From Deltaproteobacteria bacterium (GTDB lineage: Bacteria; Desulfobacterota; Syntrophorhabdia; Syntrophorhabdales; Syntrophorhabdaceae), in the NCBI GenBank assembly GCA_022711595.1, contig JAKLET010000015.1, positions 27,883 to 91,882 of the forward strand: a stretch of DNA of 64,000 bases. The letters are read 5' to 3'. This document shows, one piece after another, positions 19,846 to 28,376 of the stretch (positions are counted from its first letter, which is position 1; every line of letters begins with the position of its first letter). A program made the position numbers and the translations under genes. A model generated the notes under the pieces. That model saw only the letters and a program-made list of their open reading frames with translations, was not told the origin of the DNA and searched no databases.

Positions 19846-21237
19846 TTATCTGAAGATCTTTCCGGGATTTAAAAGCCCTTTCGGGTCAAAAGCCGCCTTG
19901 ACCCTTTTCATGAGCGGTATCGTTTCCCCGCGCATTTGCAGAGGCAGATAATCCATAACGGTGAGACCTACACCGTGCTCACCCGTCAGGCTCCCTCCCA
20001 TGTTGACCGTTTCCCTGTATATCACCTCCAGAAGACGGTATGCCTCGTCAAGCTCGGCAAAGTTCCTTCGCCTGTGAAGGATGGTGACGTGGAGATTGCC
20101 GTCACCGGCATGCCCGTATGTCGCGATCTTTATCGCATCGCTGTGTTCAAGTCCCCTTATGAACTTGACGAGAAAAGGGAGGCTGTATCGGGGCACGACC
20201 ACGTCCGCCTCGATGTGGTCTTTTTTCAGCGCCTTCAGCGACGGGAGCACTTCCCTGCGGAACATCCAGAAACGCTCCGCCTCGGCATCATCGGTCGCCA
20301 GGGCCGTATATGTCACACCCCCGGATCCCCGGCACAGAGCGGCTATCTCCAGGGCCTCGCGATGGGTCTCCCCCTCGCTTTGGCCGTCGATCTCGATGAG
20401 CACCAGCGCGGCGGCATCCCTTGCGAGGGGGGCACCGAGATGATCCGCCACGGTATTGATGGCAATATTATCCATAAGTTCCATCGCGCACGGGATGATG
20501 CCCGACCTGAAGACCGCCACGATAAGGTCAGCGGCGGACACGAGGTCATCAAGATATGCGATGATGGTACGGCGCACGCGAGGCCGGGGCAAAAGCCTGA
20601 AGATCATTTTCGTAATAACGGCAAGGGTGCCTTCGGAGCCGACAAGCAGGGAAATGAGGTCATATCCCGCTACGTTCTTGACCGTCTTGCCGCCGAGGGT
20701 TATCGCTTCTCCTCCCGGGAGGACCGCTTCGAGACCCCTTACATAATCCCGCGTGACTCCGTACTTGACGGCTCGGGTGTAGCCGGCGTTCTCGGCAACG
20801 TTGCCTCCGAGAGTGCTGTCGACGGTGCTCGAAGGGTCAGGCGGGAAGAAGAGGCCCTTCCTGGCAAGCTCGATCTGGAGATCGTTGGATATGACGCCGG
20901 GCTCAACGGTAGCGAACATGTTCTCCTCATCGATCTCTATGATCCTGTTGAGCCTGGTAAATGACATAACGGCGCCGCCTTCAACAGGCAGGGCGCCGCC
21001 GGAAAGTCCGGTCCTGCCGCCCTGGGGGGTCACAGGTACATCATGGTCATTGGAACAGCGCATGATACGCGATACCTCTTCAGCGTTCTCCGGCAGAAGA
21101 GCTGTCTGCGGCATGTATTGTCTTTCCGTGGCATCGTATGCAAAATGGGAGAGGTACTCCCGGTCAGTGACGATCTGGTCTTCCCTGAGAAATTCTCCGA
21201 TCTCGCGCAGGAACCCTTCGATGGACATGATCGTCAT
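19846..21237 (-). CDS. FAD-linked oxidase, glycolate/D-lactate dehydrogenase type (GlcD-like)
   Basis: 463 aa from ATG 21237, chosen because its ATG overlaps the TAA of the preceding fragment (TAATG), a coupling signature; ATG 21228 is an alternative. The N-terminal FAD-binding region (TPQGGRTGLSGGALP, FPPDPSSTVDSTLGGNVAENAGYTRAVKYG in pieces, KNVAGYDLISLLVGSEGTLAVIT) and C-terminal cap ending in GLLNPGKIF are those of the FAD_binding_4/FAD-oxidase_C family. The enzyme oxidises 2-hydroxy acids. The iron-sulfur partner GlcF is not in the neighbourhood. Confidence 0.9.
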   Translation of the reverse strand: MTIMSIEGFLREIGEFLREDQIVTDREYLSHFAYDATERQYMPQTALLPENAEEVSRIMRCSNDHDVPVTPQGGRTGLSGGALPVEGGAVMSFTRLNRIIEIDEENMFATVEPGVISNDLQIELARKGLFFPPDPSSTVDSTLGGNVAENAGYTRAVKYGVTRDYVRGLEAVLPGGEAITLGGKTVKNVAGYDLISLLVGSEGTLAVITKMIFRLLPRPRVRRTIIAYLDDLVSAADLIVAVFRSGIIPCAMELMDNIAINTVADHLGAPLARDAAALVLIEIDGQSEGETHREALEIAALCRGSGGVTYTALATDDAEAERFWMFRREVLPSLKALKKDHIEADVVVPRYSLPFLVKFIRGLEHSDAIKIATYGHAGDGNLHVTILHRRRNFAELDEAYRLLEVIYRETVNMGGSLTGEHGVGLTVMDYLPLQMRGETIPLMKRVKAAFDPKGLLNPGKIFR

Positions 21238-21525
21238 TATATCCGCTGCAGTCGGGACGGGCAAGAAAATAAAAAAGACAAAAACATTGTTGCGTCTTCT
21301 TTTTCCTCGACATCCCCGATCCCTGCCTGTCTGCGCGCTTCAGTTATCTCACCGATGAGATCTGCCGCCTCCCTCCCGGTAACTGTTCATCCCGGGATAG
21401 GGCCCACAGATACCCCGCGGGGTCAGGAGATCGCCGATGGCCTTCGCCCTGTCGACATCCTCCTTTGCCTCTTTAATTGTGCGTTTTGAAAGGTGATTAA
21501 ATCCGATTATTATCTTTAGCTTTGG
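21237..21525 (-). pseudogene. Frameshifted gene fragment upstream of the GlcD-like oxidase
   Basis: Two minus-strand frames look coding in succession: one from about 21525 to a TGA at 21349 (text such as KAIGDLLTPRGICGPYPGM) and a second ending with TAA at 21239-21237 (text such as REAADLIGEITEARRQAGIGD). Neither has a start codon. The TAA overlaps the ATG of the oxidase gene, so the fragment was once translated into it. The family was not recognised. One base gained or lost near 21380 would join the frames. Confidence 0.4.
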
Positions 21526-21548
21526 CTATTGGTTATTATTGCCGTGCA

Positions 21549-22751
21549 TTATACATATACTATATCAACAGGCGTATTGGTCACTCTCTCAAGGCCATCC
21601 TTGCGCACGACGAAGTCCACCTCGATACCGATGGCACCCTCTCCGGGGAAAATGAACTTTGGCTCAAAGGCGAAGACCATTCCCTCTTTGAGGACCATCC
21701 TGTGGCGGGGCGTGATGACAGGTAGTTCGTTTATCTCGAGGCCCAGGCCGTGGCCGATGAATGCCACCTGGCCCTCTCCGTGCCCCATGAAATGGTCCTG
21801 AAGGCCCGCCGCCTTTACCCTGTCAAAGGCCTTTGCAAAGATCTCCGTCGCGTCGGTGCCTTCCCTCGCAAAAACCATGGTCTCGTCTATGATGTCCCGG
21901 GCCACCTCGTAAGGTTTGTGGAAAAGCTCCTTCAGTGTCCCCACGGCATACACCCTCGTCTCGTCTGTGATGTAGCCGTTGTATCCGCCGCCGTAATCGA
22001 CGATCACGGGGATACCCCGCTTAACGACATTGACCGACGCGCCCTGGCCGATCGCATGGGTCAGGCCGATCCCGGAGATGGGAACGTCGGCCCCGGAGGT
22101 GATCGTCGTAGAATAACCGTGAGTAACGTACACGCTCATCATCTCCTGGTTGAGCCCGCGCATCCTAAGGAATCCCTGATGCCCCCGCTTCCTTCCTTCA
22201 GCAAGGAGTTCCGCGTCGATATCTATCTCTCTCATTCCTTCCTTTATGATGCCCTTCCCCTTTTCAAAAACACGTTCCACGATCTCGCCGGACTTTCTTA
22301 TCTGGTCGATCTCGAATTCGCTCTTTACGAGCCTCACGTCTTTGATGATCTGGGTAAGGTCCTCCATGGTGTCCTTGCCGAGGATCGATTTCCAACGTTC
22401 ACAGAGCGCAACGGGCACGACGTCAAGCTCCATGCCGCATCTTCCGTGGAGCATCTTTTTTTCGATAAGAATGTCTTTGACCTCTTTGTCCCGTTTGATG
22501 GGGATGATATCGAGAGGTGTTTCCATTTCCGCGCGGAAAATGCTTTTCTCAACGAAAAATGCCGGGCCGTGCTCCGCCGATACCGCAAGTACTCCTCGCT
22601 GGAGCGTCCCCGTAAAATAGAATATATCAACATTCTGGAGAATGACTGCGAGTTCGATCCCTTTCCCGGTCATTTCCTTGCGAAGGCTTTCTATCCGTGA
22701 TGTTATCTCTTCCTTCGGTGTGAGATCACCGGTGTTTAGCGTCTTCAACAT
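21549..22751 (-). CDS. M24 family metallopeptidase (Xaa-Pro aminopeptidase-like)
   Basis: 400 aa. The creatinase-like N-terminal domain is followed by the pita-bread catalytic domain with all five metal ligands in place: two aspartates in DYGGGYNGYITDETRVY, the histidine in FIGHGLGLEINELP and two glutamates in FAFEPKF and IGIEVDFVV. These enzymes remove N-terminal residues next to proline, though some act on other substrates. The start overlaps the end of proS by 26 bases, so the two are probably co-transcribed, and both are minus strand with the oxidase downstream. Confidence 0.9.
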   Translation of the reverse strand: MLKTLNTGDLTPKEEITSRIESLRKEMTGKGIELAVILQNVDIFYFTGTLQRGVLAVSAEHGPAFFVEKSIFRAEMETPLDIIPIKRDKEVKDILIEKKMLHGRCGMELDVVPVALCERWKSILGKDTMEDLTQIIKDVRLVKSEFEIDQIRKSGEIVERVFEKGKGIIKEGMREIDIDAELLAEGRKRGHQGFLRMRGLNQEMMSVYVTHGYSTTITSGADVPISGIGLTHAIGQGASVNVVKRGIPVIVDYGGGYNGYITDETRVYAVGTLKELFHKPYEVARDIIDETMVFAREGTDATEIFAKAFDRVKAAGLQDHFMGHGEGQVAFIGHGLGLEINELPVITPRHRMVLKEGMVFAFEPKFIFPGEGAIGIEVDFVVRKDGLERVTNTPVDIVYV

Positions 22752-24438
22752 ACTTTATGATCCTCCCGGCCGCCTCTGAAACTGGCACCTTTTCGAATTC
22801 CCTGCTTTCACGCCTCTTGATCTCCACGAGACCCTCTTTGAGATTTCGCTCGCCTACCGTTACCCGAAGCGGTATGCCTATGAGATCGCAGTCCTTGAAC
22901 TTGACACCGGGGCGTTCGTCCCGGTCATCGAGAAGCGCATCGACGCCTTTGGCAAGGAGTTCATTGTAGATCTTCCGTGCGGCCTCCATACTCTCGGGAT
23001 GTGTCGTGTTCACGGGCAGGACATCCACCTCGAACGGCGCTATCGGCAACGGCAGTATCATGCCGTTCTCGTCGTTGCCCTGCTCGATTGCTGCTGCGAC
23101 GGTCCTGCCGACACCGATGCCGTAGCATCCCATCACCATGAAGTGCTCCTTGCCGCCGCTGTCGAGGAAGGTCGCGTTCATGGACTGGCTGTATTTGAGC
23201 CCCAGTTTGAAGATATGCCCCACCTCAATGCCCCTTGTAGCGACAAGGCTTCCCTTATCACACCGGGGACACTTATCACCTGGAACGGCGACCTTCACGT
23301 CATAAAAACCTGTAACCGAAAAATCTCCAACGTTGACGTCCGCCACGTGGACATCGCGCTCGTTGCCGCCAACGACAAAATCCTCCATGAACTTCAGGTC
23401 CATGTCCGCATAGAGCGGTATGGAAAGACCGATGGGCCCGGAGAAACCAAGCGGCCCGCCTGTTTTCTCCTCAATGGTCCGCTCGTCGGCAAGTTCCAGC
23501 TCATCAAGTTTGAGGAGATTCTTGAGCTTGGTGTCATTTATCTCCCTGTCACCGCGTACGAGAACTCCTATCGACCCTTTGTCGGTATTGTAGATGATGG
23601 TCTTGAGCAACCTGTCGGGTGATATCCCGAGGAACGCCGACACTTCATCGATCTTTCTCTGGTTCGGCGTTTCTACACGCCTGTGGGCCCCTTTTTTTCC
23701 TGAAACGGCCTTTTGTGCAACACCCACTTCGGCACGTTCGAGATTGGCCGCGTAACCGCAGGTATCGCAGGATATGATGATATCCTCACCGGTCTCGGCC
23801 AACACCATGAACTCGTGTGAAAAACTTCCGCCTATCTGTCCCGTATCCGCCTCAACGACACGGAACCTGAAACCGCACCGGTCGAATATATTGTTGTAAG
23901 CCTCGTACATGTCCATATAGCTTTTACCCGCGCCCGCCTCGTCTGTATCGAAACTGTAGGCATCCTTCATGGAAAACTCGCGTGAGCGCATAATGCCGAA
24001 TCGGGGCCTGATCTCGTCGCGGAACTTGGTCTGGATCTGATAAAGGGTTACTGGCAGGTCCTTGTATGATTTTACCTCTCTCCTCACCAGGTCGGTGACG
24101 ACCTCTTCGTGGGTGGGGCCGAGGCACAGCTCGCGGTTGTTCCTGTCGGTAAAACGCAGGAGTTCCTTGCCGTATTTTTCCCACCGCGTGCTCTCGACCC
24201 AGAGCTCCTTCGGCTGGACGGCTGGCATGAGGATCTCCTGGGCACCTTTCCTGTTCATTTCCTCGCGGATGATCTGTTCGACCTTTCTCAGCGAACGAAG
24301 GCCCAACGGAAGCCAGGTGTAGACACCGGATGCCAGGCGCCTGATAAAACCGGCCCGCAGCATCAGGCGGTGGCTTACCACCTCCGCTTCTTTGGGATCT
24401 TCCTTGACGGTGGGAATGAACATCTTCGAAAACAGCAT
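22726..24438 (-). CDS. proS: Prolyl-tRNA synthetase
   Basis: 570 aa, the usual length of the bacterial form with an inserted editing domain. Class II motifs are clear: GVYTWLPLGLRSLRKVEQIIREEM, TKFRDEIRPRFGIMRSREFSMKDAY (motif 2, in pieces) and the motif 3 stretch GCYGIGVGRTVAAAIEQ. The editing domain lies around residues 220-380, and the anticodon-binding domain follows (IAPFEVDVLPVN). A strong ribosome site (AAAGGAGATACC) precedes ATG 24438. The 180 bp upstream, after the tungstate operon, hold no T-box or other recognised leader. Confidence 0.97.
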   Translation of the reverse strand: MLFSKMFIPTVKEDPKEAEVVSHRLMLRAGFIRRLASGVYTWLPLGLRSLRKVEQIIREEMNRKGAQEILMPAVQPKELWVESTRWEKYGKELLRFTDRNNRELCLGPTHEEVVTDLVRREVKSYKDLPVTLYQIQTKFRDEIRPRFGIMRSREFSMKDAYSFDTDEAGAGKSYMDMYEAYNNIFDRCGFRFRVVEADTGQIGGSFSHEFMVLAETGEDIIISCDTCGYAANLERAEVGVAQKAVSGKKGAHRRVETPNQRKIDEVSAFLGISPDRLLKTIIYNTDKGSIGVLVRGDREINDTKLKNLLKLDELELADERTIEEKTGGPLGFSGPIGLSIPLYADMDLKFMEDFVVGGNERDVHVADVNVGDFSVTGFYDVKVAVPGDKCPRCDKGSLVATRGIEVGHIFKLGLKYSQSMNATFLDSGGKEHFMVMGCYGIGVGRTVAAAIEQGNDENGMILPLPIAPFEVDVLPVNTTHPESMEAARKIYNELLAKGVDALLDDRDERPGVKFKDCDLIGIPLRVTVGERNLKEGLVEIKRRESREFEKVPVSEAAGRIIKYVEDAKHR

Positions 24439-24617
24439 GGTATCTCCTTTTATAAGTGCAACGGCGGTATGAGATATGTCTTCGAAACAGGGCCGCGCCT
24501 TATATCATCGCAGCGCTTTGTTTTCAGCGGATCCATCATGAAAAACTGTGTAAATTTACCATGATTTCGGTCTGCGAGCAACCATGTAATCTGTCGGGGC
24601 GGCAAAAACCTTTTAAG

Positions 24618-25712
24618 CTACCGCTTCAATACGTGTACGGCAGTCGCCTTGAAAGAAGGGTAGATAATGCTTCCCCTTTCGATGGAGAGCCGTGTGAGCG
24701 ACCCGGGCGTGATGAACGCCGTGAGAGGAAAACCGCAGTCCATGGTCACCCGGTAGTAAAGACCGAGGGACGTGACCTCCGATACGGTGCCTTTAAAGCT
24801 GTTGCGCTCGCTTGTCGAATCCCGCCGCGGTTCAACCGACAGGGCCACACGTTCGGGCCGGATACACAGGACAACCCCCTGGCCGGCAACGGCGTCACTG
24901 ACGGCCATGATCTGTTGTCCGCCCACGTCAACCGAGATCGTACCGTCGCTTGTCTTCCCGACCACTCCGGGCAGAATGGTTTCGGCGCCGACGAAAGCTG
25001 CAACAAACTCATCCACGGGGTGGTTCATTATCTCTCCGGACGTGCCTATCTGGAGGATCCTGCCCCCGTTCATCACGCAGATCCGGTCGGAGAGGCGCAG
25101 CGCCTCCGAACGGTCGTGTGTGGAAAGCACGGCTGTGATCTTCGATCCCCTCAGGATGCGGCCGAGGTCGGTGACGATGGACTCGTGCGTCGGCGGGTCC
25201 AGGGCAGAGAACGGCTCGTCGAGGAAAATGATATCGGGGCTTACGGCAAGGCAGCGGGCAAGGCTGACCCGGCGAGCTTCTCCGCCGGAGAGCGTCCGCA
25301 CGGAGCGGTCTTTCAGATGAGAGATGCCGAACAGATCAAGACTGGACAGGACGGTCTTTTCGATGTCACCTTTGTTCACATGACGGAAATGCAGACCCGA
25401 TGCCACATTTTCAAAAACATTCGTATCAAAGAGGAGGGTCTCCTGGAAGACCATGGTTACTGACCTGCGGTATTCGTTTGCAGAAATGCCTGAACCCACT
25501 TTTTTCCCGCGATAGACGATCTCACCGTTAGAGATCTTCTGGAGCATGGCAAGGTTCTGGAGCAATGTTGTCTTGCCCGCCCCGTTGGGGCCTATAATGG
25601 AAAGGACCTCGCCTTCCCGAACGGCAAAGTTCCCTACATCAAGGATCACAAAGCCACGGTCCTCGACGCGGATTCTGCGTGCCACCAGGATGTTGTCCTT
25701 CTCCAGTACCAT
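24618..25712 (-). CDS. tupC: Tungstate (or molybdate) ABC transporter ATP-binding protein
   Basis: 364 aa. ABC motifs: Walker A IIGPNGAGKTT, signature TLSGGEARRVSLARCLA, Walker B DIIFLDEPFSALD and the H-loop STHDRSEAL. The C-terminal 120 residues form a TOBE-type regulatory domain (LCIRPERVALS) that often binds the oxyanion. It lies 9 bp after the permease gene and completes the TupABC set. Tungsten would feed aldehyde or formate dehydrogenase-type enzymes, which fits an anaerobe; molybdate is possible too. Confidence 0.88.
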   Translation of the reverse strand: MVLEKDNILVARRIRVEDRGFVILDVGNFAVREGEVLSIIGPNGAGKTTLLQNLAMLQKISNGEIVYRGKKVGSGISANEYRRSVTMVFQETLLFDTNVFENVASGLHFRHVNKGDIEKTVLSSLDLFGISHLKDRSVRTLSGGEARRVSLARCLAVSPDIIFLDEPFSALDPPTHESIVTDLGRILRGSKITAVLSTHDRSEALRLSDRICVMNGGRILQIGTSGEIMNHPVDEFVAAFVGAETILPGVVGKTSDGTISVDVGGQQIMAVSDAVAGQGVVLCIRPERVALSVEPRRDSTSERNSFKGTVSEVTSLGLYYRVTMDCGFPLTAFITPGSLTRLSIERGSIIYPSFKATAVHVLKR

Positions 25713-25721
25713 CGGTCTATC

Positions 25722-26420
25722 TTAGAAATTCCTTCCTCTCTGCTGGATGTGGGTCAGGATATAATTGATGCAGTATGCCATGACAAGGAGAATAATGCTG
25801 AGCGCAATGGCGACCTCAAAATTGCCTTTTCCTGTCTCCATGACCGTCGCCGTTGTGAGGACCCTTGTATATCCCTTGATGTTGCCGCCCACCATAATGG
25901 ATGCCCCTATCTCGGAGATGACCCCTCCGAAACCCGCCATGACGGCGGCAAGCAGGGGGAGCCGTGCCTCCTTGATGAGCACCCAGACGCTCTGAAGTGG
26001 CGTGGCCCCGAGTGCGAGGGTCTGGAGCCTCAGCTTCTTAGGGAGCTGCTGCATCGACGCGAGGGTGATGCCCATGACGATGGGCGTGGCTATGACCGAC
26101 TGGGCGATGATGATGGCCATCGGCGTGTAGAGGATTCCTAGAAAACCCAGCGGCCCGCTGCGCCACAGGAAAATTGTCACGAAAAGCCCTACAACAACGG
26201 GAGGGAGTCCCATACCGGTATTGATGAGACTGACCACGACCTTCTTGCCCGGGAATTGCGTCAGCGCTACCAGGGTGCCTATGGATATCCCGAAGAAAAG
26301 ACTGATAAAGGTCGCCGTGCCGGAGACCTTGAGGGAAAGCAGGGTGATCCCCATCACCTCGGGATCGAAGGCAAAGATGAGTATGATCGCCTGCTTTATG
26401 CCCTCATAGATCAGGTCCAT
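25722..26420 (-). CDS. tupB: Tungstate ABC transporter permease
   Basis: 232 aa, about six membrane segments. The cytoplasmic coupling loop (LALGATPLQSVWVLIKEARLPLLAA, residues about 135-160, here in pieces LALGATPLQSV and EARLPLLAA) is the EAA motif of binding-protein-dependent permeases, and GGVISEIGASIMVGGNIKGYTRVLTT is typical of TupB/WtpB. The ATG immediately follows the stop of tupA (TAGATG), so expression is coupled. Confidence 0.9.
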   Translation of the reverse strand: MDLIYEGIKQAIILIFAFDPEVMGITLLSLKVSGTATFISLFFGISIGTLVALTQFPGKKVVVSLINTGMGLPPVVVGLFVTIFLWRSGPLGFLGILYTPMAIIIAQSVIATPIVMGITLASMQQLPKKLRLQTLALGATPLQSVWVLIKEARLPLLAAVMAGFGGVISEIGASIMVGGNIKGYTRVLTTATVMETGKGNFEVAIALSIILLVMAYCINYILTHIQQRGRNF

Positions 26421-27278
26421 CTACTTGCCCAGGTTCTCCTCTTTCTTCCCGGCATCGGGAAAGAAAAGGGGTGAGCCGAACTTGTCAACGCCGAACGTCT
26501 TGATGATCGCCTGGGTTTCCGGGGAAACCATGAAGTCCGCGAAGGCTTTTGCCCCCTTTGCGTTCACCTTGGGCCACTTCGCCGGGTTGACCTCGATGAC
26601 ATGATAAACGTTGAGAAGGATGGCGTCCCCTTCGGCAAGGATAGGCAGATCGGTCCTTTTTTTCAGGGCAAGATACGTGCCGCGGTCAGCGAGAGTGTAT
26701 GCACGTTTTTCGGTGGCGACGTTGATGGTCTGGCCCATGCCGAGGCCCGTCTGCTGATACCACTTCTCCCCTTCATATTTCGTCCCGGCCGCTTTCCAGA
26801 TCACCTTCTCTTTCGCGTGGGTGCCGGAATTGTCTCCGCGGGAGATAAAAGGGGCGCCGGCTGCTGCGATCTTTTTAAAAGCCTCCGCGGTCGATTTCGA
26901 TCCCTTTATCTTCGCGGGGTCGGTCGACGGGCCGATGATAATGAAATCATTGTGCATCACGATCCTTCTGTTGATCCCATATCCACCGGCAATAAATTTC
27001 TTTTCCGCATCGGGGGAGTGTACCAGCAGGACGTCGGCCTCACCTTTCTGCCCCATGGCCATGGCCTGGCCCGAACCGACCGCTATGGTCTTTACGAAAT
27101 ATCCCGTTTTCTTTTCGAAGATGGGAATGAGTTTATCGAGAAGCCCCGAATCCTGGGTGCTTGTGGTTGTCGAGAGGATGATGTTCTTTTCTGCAGGGGC
27201 CGCCTGGACAAAAACCGCCAGTGAAACGGCAAAGACCAGGGACAACACCGTGACCGATACTGCGCGCAGATATCTCAT
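26421..27278 (-). CDS. tupA: Tungstate-binding periplasmic protein
   Basis: 285 aa with a cleavable signal peptide (SLVFAVSLAVFVQAAPA). The TupA signature is intact: ILSTTTSTQDSGLLD near the mature N-terminus and SRGDNSGTHAKE at mid-length; these serine and threonine residues bind the oxyanion in the family. It ends with FGVDKFGSPLFFPDA, typical of the group. It is the first gene of tupABC proper and lies 24 bp after a second, diverged binding-protein gene. Confidence 0.92.
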   Translation of the reverse strand: MRYLRAVSVTVLSLVFAVSLAVFVQAAPAEKNIILSTTTSTQDSGLLDKLIPIFEKKTGYFVKTIAVGSGQAMAMGQKGEADVLLVHSPDAEKKFIAGGYGINRRIVMHNDFIIIGPSTDPAKIKGSKSTAEAFKKIAAAGAPFISRGDNSGTHAKEKVIWKAAGTKYEGEKWYQQTGLGMGQTINVATEKRAYTLADRGTYLALKKRTDLPILAEGDAILLNVYHVIEVNPAKWPKVNAKGAKAFADFMVSPETQAIIKTFGVDKFGSPLFFPDAGKKEENLGK

Positions 27279-27302
27279 ATGTGCCTCCTTCTTAAGTGTG
27301 CA

Positions 27303-28157
27303 CTATTTTTTTGTTTCGCCGCGCTGGCGCCATTGCTTTGAATTGGGGAAGAACAGGGGGCTTCCGAATTTTTCCTTTCCAAAATCCCGGATAATGAGCT
27401 GCCCCTTGCCGGGGTCCGTAAGCCAGTTGACAAAAACCATGGTGTCCTTCTCATTTACGCGGGGAAATTTATTCGGGTTCACCGGGATGAGCGTTATGAA
27501 GTTGAGAAGGGCATCATCCTTTTCCACAAGCACTGCGAGCTTGATCTCCTTCTGGAGGCTGAGGAACGTTGCCCTGTCGATGAGGGTGTAGACGGAGCGC
27601 TTGTCTGCTTCCCGCAGCGTCGACGCATTGCCCTCGGAGCCTTTCTCGTAAACCTTGTACCAATCCCCGGACGGTTTCACGCCGGCCTTCTCCCAGATGA
27701 CCAGTTCCGCCACATGCGTGCCCGATTTGTCTCCGCGGGTAAGAAAGTGTGCCTTTTTGTCCGCGATCTTTTTCAGGGCGTCGGCAGCGCTTTTCATGCC
27801 CTTGATGCCGGCGGGGTCCGCGGGCGGCCCTACGATGACAAAATCGTTGTACATCAGGTCGATCCTCTGTGTCCCGAAGCCTTCACTGACAAACTTTTCC
27901 TCGAGGGATTTCGCGTGGACCATGACAAGATCGATACTGCCTTTTTTCGCGATATTGAGGGTGGCGCCAGTGCCGGCCCCGACGTGGCGCACGCGGATGC
28001 CCGTGTCCTTCTCGAATTGGTCCTCGAGAACATTGACGATGCCCGAATCAACGGGGCCTATGGTGCTCGCCATGAAGACAAAACCATCCCCGGCGGAAAG
28101 CAGCACGGGGAAAGAAAACAACACGGCAAGAAAGAAAAGAACTGTTGTCTTTTTCAT
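27303..28157 (-). CDS. Second TupA-family binding protein with altered anion-binding motif
   Basis: 284 aa, signal peptide (LFFLAVLFSFPVLLSAGDG). It is homologous to TupA over its whole length, including LTRGDKSGTHVAE and the end FGKEKFGSPLFFPNS. The N-terminal motif differs: where TupA has STTTSTQDSG this protein has MASTIGPVDSG, so several hydroxyl side chains that contact the oxyanion are missing or changed. It may bind a different oxyanion or bind with other affinity while sharing the TupBC channel. It is the first gene of the four-gene operon. Confidence 0.88.
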   Translation of the reverse strand: MKKTTVLFFLAVLFSFPVLLSAGDGFVFMASTIGPVDSGIVNVLEDQFEKDTGIRVRHVGAGTGATLNIAKKGSIDLVMVHAKSLEEKFVSEGFGTQRIDLMYNDFVIVGPPADPAGIKGMKSAADALKKIADKKAHFLTRGDKSGTHVAELVIWEKAGVKPSGDWYKVYEKGSEGNASTLREADKRSVYTLIDRATFLSLQKEIKLAVLVEKDDALLNFITLIPVNPNKFPRVNEKDTMVFVNWLTDPGKGQLIIRDFGKEKFGSPLFFPNSKQWRQRGETKK

Positions 28158-28205
28158 AAAACCCTCCTTGCTTTCGTAACAGCTTGAATATCTGTATAAG
28201 GTTTA

Positions 28206-28235
28206 AATTTACCATAAATTGTGCATATCGTCCAA
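28206..28235 (-). promoter_or_regulatory. Predicted promoter of the tungstate transport operon
   Basis: Minus strand TTGGAC (28235-28230) and TAAATT (28211-28206) with an 18-base spacer, about 50 bases before the first gene. The surrounding DNA is AT-rich. No ModE- or TunR-like palindrome and no molybdenum-cofactor riboswitch was recognised. Confidence 0.4.
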
Positions 28236-28320
28236 ATTAATAACCAATAGTTTACAATTACGTTATTCAAGAATAATGATCCGTTTGCAAACAAATGCAA
28301 GAAAGGGGGGGGGTTCTTTA

Positions 28321-28376
28321 ACCGGTTATTGGGATTTGGCAACCGGTCCTTCCCCGGGCTTGGGGGCCCCAAAGCC
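28321..28376 (-). terminator. Possible terminator or hairpin pair downstream of adenine deaminase
   Basis: Just after the stop codon a near-perfect hairpin (GGCTTTGGGG-CCCCCAAGCC on the minus strand, 28371-28352) is followed by a second dyad (ACCGGTT 28347-28341 with its complement 28327-28321) and a run of nine C. There is no T tract, so termination is not certain. Confidence 0.35.

Noticed and set aside
24439..24617. T-box leader before proS
   Set aside because: No specifier loop, antiterminator or T-box sequence was found.
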